Of a DNA stretch of 64,000 bases, positions 62,101 through 64,000 are shown in pieces. A program made the position numbers and the translations under genes. This stretch comes from Flectonema sp. DT1601 (taxonomy: Eukaryota > Euglenozoa > Diplonemea > Diplonemida > Diplonemidae). The notes beneath the pieces were generated by a model, which had not been told where the DNA came from, ran no database searches, and saw nothing but the letters and a program-made list of their open reading frames with translations. Numbering within the stretch: position 1 is the stretch's first letter; each line of letters begins with the position of its first letter. Location: assembly GCA_964019425.1 (NCBI GenBank), contig OZ025804.1, positions 434,001 through 498,000 on the forward strand, read 5' to 3'.

Positions 62101-64000
62101 CGAGAGGTGCTCCCCAGCCTTGTAGTCTCCCAGGGACGCCTTCCGACAGCGAGGGTGCGACCCCGTCTTACTCTTCGTGAGGCCTCCACAGAACGCACAG
62201 GGTCTCGCGTCCAGGGCCCTCAGCTCCGGCTCCGACAGGGGTCTATCTGAGAGCAGGTGTTGCCTGGTCAGGTGCGCCATCAGCCCCGCGATTGAGTCAT
62301 ACCCGCTGTGCTGCTGCGCCCTTGACCTCGAGCAATCGCTCCGTGGGCAGAAGAAGGGTCCGTTCCCCATCGTACCTGCCTTCGCTCCCGTTCCCAGCCC
62401 CATCCGTTTGGCTGCTTGGTCAGGGTCCTCATCCGCCGCCCCGGTGATGTGGACCGCCTCGGCCTCGCCTTCTACCTGTTCCAACGACTCGCGCGACGCC
62501 CCCACTACCGCTTCGTAGTGGCTCCCTCGTAGGTGCAGCCAGACCGGCACGGGGTGGTCTCGGCTCGCGGGCAAGAACTTGCGGTGTCTGTCCCCCTCCG
62601 TCACCACGATCACTGTGTGCAAGAGATTCGCGGCCACTTGCAGGGTGGTATTGTCTCCCCAGGCTTTCGTCCTTACGCCCTGTGCGAAACTCTCCTTCGA
62701 GCTCCCGTCCGTGAACCACCGGTCTCCCTCAGGGTCAACCAGCAAGGCGTCCGCCACGTGTCCCCGCAGTCCCTGCGTACCGACCCTCGGATTCCAGACC
62801 TTCTTCGCCGTGAGGATCGCCCTGAACTGGCAGTCTCCGTTCGGCCTCGTCCGTGAAACCGTCACCTCCGGCCACTTCGACTTCAGCCTCCCCATCGCGT
62901 CCCCGCCACCCTCCGCACGTCGCGCTTCCGCTCGGATCAGGTTGTCGCACAGTGGGTGCGGTTCCCCTCCACCTCTGGCGCACTTCTTGCAGGGTTTCAG
63001 GTCCACCGCCTCCCACTGTTTCTCCGAGAATCCTTGCCCGTGCACCCCGTACACATGCTTCCGGAGGCCCGTCTTTGACGTGAACCTCTCGTCACACGCC
63101 GGGCAGCTCATCCCGCCACCCTCCATCTCATGCGGGCGCTGTCTGCACCCTGACGGGACCCTCATGCGGACTTCCGGGGCTGCCGGGCGTGTACCTTTCT
63201 TCAGAGACATACTTCTCCGCAGGCGCTCCCATCGTTTCTCGGCCTTTCTGTTCCGGGGGGCCGCCATGGGCCTCTCCCACACCGTTCGCCCCAGATCCTC
63301 CCTCTCCTCCACCTCAACCCTTCGGATCTGGTTCTCGTCAGGGAGGTACCGCCGGCCTTCTCGCCTAGCAAGACACGAAGGTATCAACAAGGGGAAGTAC
63401 CTTTCCGAACGTAGGGGTTCCCACCTCCGGGTCATCGTCAGGAGCGCAGTCGCCTTCCCCGTCAGGTTCCGGAGGGACTCCCAGCACTCGTCCACCAACA
63501 TATCTTCCGCGTCCGAACCGTATTCTGTCCGGTCCACACTCGCCCGGATGTCGGTTGCGCGGATATCGTCGGTCACTCCCTCCGCCTTCCTTACCGAAGA
63601 AGTTAGGCCTGTGGCTCTAACAGGTAGAGGATACACGCATTCACACCCCCAGATGCCACCTGTTTGCATAATCGGGCCATCGTACGCCCGTCCATCAGTC
63701 GTATACATCGGAGATCGATTCTTGTACCCATCAGACACACACGCCGTCACGGCCGCAAGCGTTGGGTCAACGCATACCTGCCCGTGCCCCAGGCCTCTCG
63801 AGCAGTGTCCATTATCCTCATCTAACGTGACACTATCGTCAAACTCACAGACCATCGGTTGTGTCAGAATGGAGGCCCAATCGTAGCATGACCGGGAACT
63901 AAGACCAAAGAAGTCAAGAGCAGCGATATCAAAACAGTGAGACGGGCAACAATCATTAATCGTGGTGACACTTCCAGGACCTAGTAGGTCGGTGACTTCT
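53134..64000 (-). CDS. Retrotransposon polyprotein: C2H2, OTU, RT, RLE, two USPs, two hybrid-binding modules (partial)
   Basis: Numbering is from the ATG at 63855 (3,573 residues to the stop), but the frame stays open for 48 more codons to the edge. Order: C2H2 finger (C251, C254, H267, H272). OTU protease (about 334-455: NGDC with C342, SHYEAV with H446). C2H2 finger (C503, C508, H528, H533) and a CAFCGG cysteine cluster. RT (about 835-1040: GYRPIA 853-858, D922 in IDFENAF, GAQQGDP 972-978, YLDD 1006-1009). CCHC (C1311, C1314, H1324, C1328). Restriction-like endonuclease (PAD with D1372; YDVTV with D1394). USP-like 1 (C1603 in GGTCYAG, CDCG/CDKC finger, H1827). Pro/Thr-rich linker with repeats (about 1850-2540). 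USP 2 (C2562 in GDTCYMN, QQDAHE, two CxxC, H2780 in GHYVSF). Two hybrid-binding modules (about 2859-2907 and 2924-2965). Charged linker. Cys-rich tail (from C3427) and basic C-terminus. It probably acts in target-primed reverse transcription with built-in deubiquitinase activity. Confidence 0.85.
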   Translation of the reverse strand, partial: EVTDLLGPGSVTTINDCCPSHCFDIAALDFFGLSSRSCYDWASILTQPMVCEFDDSVTLDEDNGHCSRGLGHGQVCVDPTLAAVTACVSDGYKNRSPMYTTDGRAYDGPIMQTGGIWGCECVYPLPVRATGLTSSVRKAEGVTDDIRATDIRASVDRTEYGSDAEDMLVDECWESLRNLTGKATALLTMTRRWEPLRSERYFPLLIPSCLARREGRRYLPDENQIRRVEVEEREDLGRTVWERPMAAPRNRKAEKRWERLRRSMSLKKGTRPAAPEVRMRVPSGCRQRPHEMEGGGMSCPACDERFTSKTGLRKHVYGVHGQGFSEKQWEAVDLKPCKKCARGGGEPHPLCDNLIRAEARRAEGGGDAMGRLKSKWPEVTVSRTRPNGDCQFRAILTAKKVWNPRVGTQGLRGHVADALLVDPEGDRWFTDGSSKESFAQGVRTKAWGDNTTLQVAANLLHTVIVVTEGDRHRKFLPASRDHPVPVWLHLRGSHYEAVVGASRESLEQVEGEAEAVHITGAADEDPDQAAKRMGLGTGAKAGTMGNGPFFCPRSDCSRSRAQQHSGYDSIAGLMAHLTRQHLLSDRPLSEPELRALDARPCAFCGGLTKSKTGSHPRCRKASLGDYKAGEHLSEEPTIGPETPGAETLPSWAEIGSSPVRVPKRVDDRLTVLWARALREVLQRVVSDNNVGAWKLLHMLPKACLGLRVERKGRGVESGEEEVTNRVRTTARLEQWMRGEYTELWSSMETKAIKGKGKVLSLKERYERCSAMSRRGRYSQANACLVSSGLAPNSAEVLQAMQKIHPEPLHPNQDVVGVRTGVVTFDPELALTCLREFPKDTGAGPSGLSVELLKQALDTGEKGLLPLLCASMELLARGRVPKEAASLIAGARLVALRKEPVGYRPIAVGESLRRWTWKTLLHQVRPKIPSLLRPGGQLGVAVPCGVEVMYTLVKEYAARNMGRGKAILTIDFENAFNCISRLAFLKELAAALPELLPWALWCYETETDLFFNEELIKSREGAQQGDPAGPLLFAIGIRCLLNKLRDRGLDNSLWYLDDGVLMGRVEVLQHSFDFLVEEAAQLGLKVKVAKCCFIPLGGCTKPTGKLAEVETAPDGNFTILKLPVGSSGYCSKYLRDYVGKLRGVSSRLSGMPDRHAALTQLRYCHSFGKMVYLMRSMRLGDMAAGLEEFDVAIRDTLESFVGPGMGAEELMQVELPIRGGGVGLRSTVRHAAAGRAASMTATRLLCEEFDPHYKADADEWGRVQRTLKASIPDLGDLSLEKPISQRELSARIDKTLRGKLMQLKGSDKSLLAHFRAASMPRAGAWLAEASEEGTQVDPKSLRLALRGMLGMEVLMRGQLCRRCGTKLDAHGVHAGVCRTGGSPIIRHNLIRDYLAGRAREVGFAVETEPKKLLKGGTKPADLLLTTAAHGTVAGGNVGLTAYDVTVLEVSTVTSVSRGSHKDARQAIQVKEREKIAKYGRECTEQGVNFVPLVFTREGATNQAAAAFMRAIAMRSATPREAWCRVTREVSTILAVSWARAVADRGDVTAPDGELTLITQHEQVEAELSWDLWAADQPEGLEACEVADLEAALQAMKVSESEVRKPLDSSPDAGRVEEAAPRERLLSYVVGGKQDCRWALSEPIGFSNGGGTCYAGATVASLAWSTPLMGFLEMKRTGHALCRTGCFVCSLWEMMVGRSTDLGPLLKESARHTQEMQKGAVKREVERFSMAGGSPLDYLTLVLGRLEDACAAWQSCLREIFSSRLEGVYTCDCGATLKRMVLDFTVLMVKEMPEAAQVLRGGVSLEKTQRETICDKCRNPSRLYTVKWRMLNTAPVIFSTGRLERAAEVRVDTAAGLRVYVLTGCVGGTKGSSEVKHAVALVRTQEDRWLRVSDDSPVVEAGLDSLDPLFWVYTRVEPPPPEVTEPESPSSRSQTGSVLSRERETTAAPGRVQVAHHPQSKEIGEGTMRVEAPVPSTEPRVAEEGVVLVSGDKTEPTPHSPTVVSLAQGTRLESRSDTGTTPLSKGISESAPHAGALGAPTGPQDTPLETHAPMLGNVALGPRTNTVTTPQTVAVREDQPRSTNDTRAPQVGPQPVYAALREGISWDDVSPTTGEGALMQVDGGRTPAASRGAPPVADATTVEIKEGVEVRTDLQPSKIPPKSEEAMLSVNGGMLEHTSQAPTMESTAGEMLVESGATPEAGKLQLPPTVEVNRSEAATDVKTLHMGAPTIHFALREGTTWDDVSPTTGEGALMQTDGDGRTLAASRGAPPVVNVTTVGITEGVEVGTDLQPSKVPPKSEEAKLVVKGGMVEHTPRAPTMESTAGETLAESGAPPPLAGELQLPPAAEINRSVTAIDVKTHRMETLPIHIALREGTLGDEVSLAAEEDAGLQLDEEENKPAVCQIMSPEGGVATGRSTGRSTEEIGRRTDLHLKESKIPVTSPGNGCRRTPDTEACFRSLLNPLRMEMLTQLAPPPPSDRNKPTPLRMADYSTLAERLDSADQAGVERGTAPHGCMDVSTCPLDLGRDVEMEDSCQDVPSEKLEGAALDVEMMDPCQDWSDMGVLGPAQNTAEEMGRRQSEKETLVAPSHFERTTPMAKSCLEGLENRGDTCYMNVVSQCLIKGVDLGLGRIRELPHVCDRLCTICILAGIAEGSGRAVSQMVPLGRVMAGLTRRGDGRGQQDAHELLLHLVDDIQRRAGAASPFSRMFACGMVVTTSCARCLNEKSMPQEERGLFVHRAAEIQEALSNLWLSVRVTDYVCDSCGERGHSTRRTELVAAPEILILCVAGRPGALPRIPLSEKVLLEPRDGATWYELGAVVVHQGISGVGHYVSFTCDEEGRWLHQNDRVERTASWREVQASTPHFMLLRRLKGRKAPRRSNSGGDLEPNETALTMPAPGSKVRESAGRFKFYAIANGRNGSGVVTSWGEAEPLVTGLRCAVFKGFNTMVEADAFIRGTDPGHRQATLSGLAQSMEWYVVSRGRRPGCYATWSEASLQVHSFPGGVAKRVEHSQSQRLRGPCSVAYLFFAGMNRAYLLESGGGAMLKQWSFNRLEGAGDPAMLVLMRAVRDILSSCGVLGKLGDVQAYGPLGGWEEGEWTQVEGMVQKASGAGISLKIADLPREVRHSAYEWCYGVPEGIPERKPMVSFPMVEMIPRPALGDRRGRVAEAVRTRPLAITQGPTKRRLGGRSPSDLKKTKSSDPRRDSMDGPAGAPSSHIASDGPPLAEAKETRQQGSDNAQQQNRLQEDPKPGSGRVTPDCEHRTGPEQAETPTGADSQPGRDKPPTESNAEETASAGGIEQQESESTQQEIKVHEDSKQETVTRLADGEAIPVLPDYELLQAEFEKGTATAEARAERGRQEEEVNVVKKPAEGTEPQESESAQQENNLLEDSKLATKTGSDDATPVLLEEGSSPRTVLDEQTAKDHAGDGMRLQRAVSSETSDSEMTCMDTDVTNSGDDDTSTCSAPSEDPPELGKCLCGDRWLPRNFRRRPLASNGWCNRCRRKRLKGTLMVNCSKCDFDQCCDLAALKAKLAKEAKKTKTKRRRAHDKARKGPAGADRDLLYLSSTDASSSGSKTLGNFARELVRRRSNRGRLRKQVFGNKRRVGTGSLTRSCSGNEEDDD
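56855..57725 (-). repeat. ~405-411-base tandem repeats in the polyprotein linker
   Basis: Three tandem units encode ALREGxxWDDVSPTTGEGAL, a GAPPV..TTV, DLQPSK(I/V)PPKSEEA and APTMESTAGE segments. The anchor gacacxtcatccc recurs at about 56861, 57272 and 57677. The unit farthest toward the C-terminus is degenerate. Confidence 0.8.

Larger units (their letters stand above)
53075..64000 (-). mobile_element. Giant RLE-type non-LTR retrotransposon (runs off the right edge)
   Basis: Poly-A on the minus strand (T-run 53075-53102), a ~30-base 3'UTR, then one continuous frame to the window edge. It is strikingly GC-rich compared with the AT-rich surroundings. No LTRs are seen. RT plus CCHC plus PD-(D/E)xK endonuclease places it in the R2/NeSL/CRE-type superfamily of LINEs. 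The 5' end is outside the window. An uninterrupted frame of this length implies recent activity. Confidence 0.88.

Noticed and set aside
62579-63886. 435-codon plus-strand frame and many other plus-strand frames over 53-63.9 kb
   Set aside because: They are opposite-strand shadows of the GC-rich polyprotein gene. They have no domains, and the minus frame holds all recognisable motifs.
53134-64000. Host ubiquitin protease gene, or a large viral tegument-type deubiquitinase
   Set aside because: The USP and OTU parts are in one unbroken frame with RT, CCHC and restriction-like endonuclease and end in a poly-A. There are no capsid or LTR features.

Overview
The window looks like nuclear DNA of a unicellular eukaryote. 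It has eukaryote-only genes (eIF3a, a Pol5/MYBBP1A-type ribosome-biogenesis protein, an FHA-protein kinase) and long, mostly intronless reading frames. I can support only two introns (75 and 108 bases, GT..AG, one with a clear actaac branch site). Intergenic DNA is AT-rich and full of long poly-A/T tracts. I cannot name the lineage. Ten genes in a row lie on the minus strand, and eight of them have a pyrimidine-rich ..CAG 8 to 20 bases before the start codon. That would fit spliced-leader trans-splicing or 5'UTR introns, but this is inference.

Region 1 (1-7.0 kb) is a local tandem duplication of DOMON-domain surface protein genes. One has five DOMON units, one has three, and one is reduced to its last ~30 codons; they share upstream and 3' flanking blocks. 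Region 2 (7.5-23.1 kb) is the housekeeping block: a small spliced gene of unknown function, an AlkB-like dioxygenase, eIF3a, an FHA plus STE11-like kinase, Pol5/MYBBP1A, a BNR/Asp-box propeller protein, a class I methyltransferase and a secreted double NTF2-like protein. Region 3 (23.1-30.2 kb) is gene-poor: dispersed short repeats, a possible MITE, a poly-A-tailed SINE-like repeat and two truncated LINE tails.

Region 4 (30.2-52.7 kb) is a head-to-tail array of one LINE (APE endonuclease, RT, RNase H, zinc knuckle; ORF1 and ORF2 overlap as ATGA). The period is 6,481 bases. There are two full-length units, one of them with a 20-base deletion, flanked by two partial units. The leftmost unit carries a run of about 160 TTTC repeats joined directly to the middle of ORF2.

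Region 5 (53.1 kb to the right edge) is the most unusual object: a GC-rich non-LTR retrotransposon whose single frame exceeds 3,600 codons and is still open at the window edge. It encodes C2H2 fingers, an OTU cysteine protease, a reverse transcriptase (YLDD), a CCHC finger plus restriction-like endonuclease, two ubiquitin-specific-protease modules, two RNase-H1/viroplasmin-type hybrid-binding modules and a C-terminal cysteine-rich basic tail. All recognisable retroelements from 27.4 kb rightwards share one orientation, with their poly-A ends to the left.
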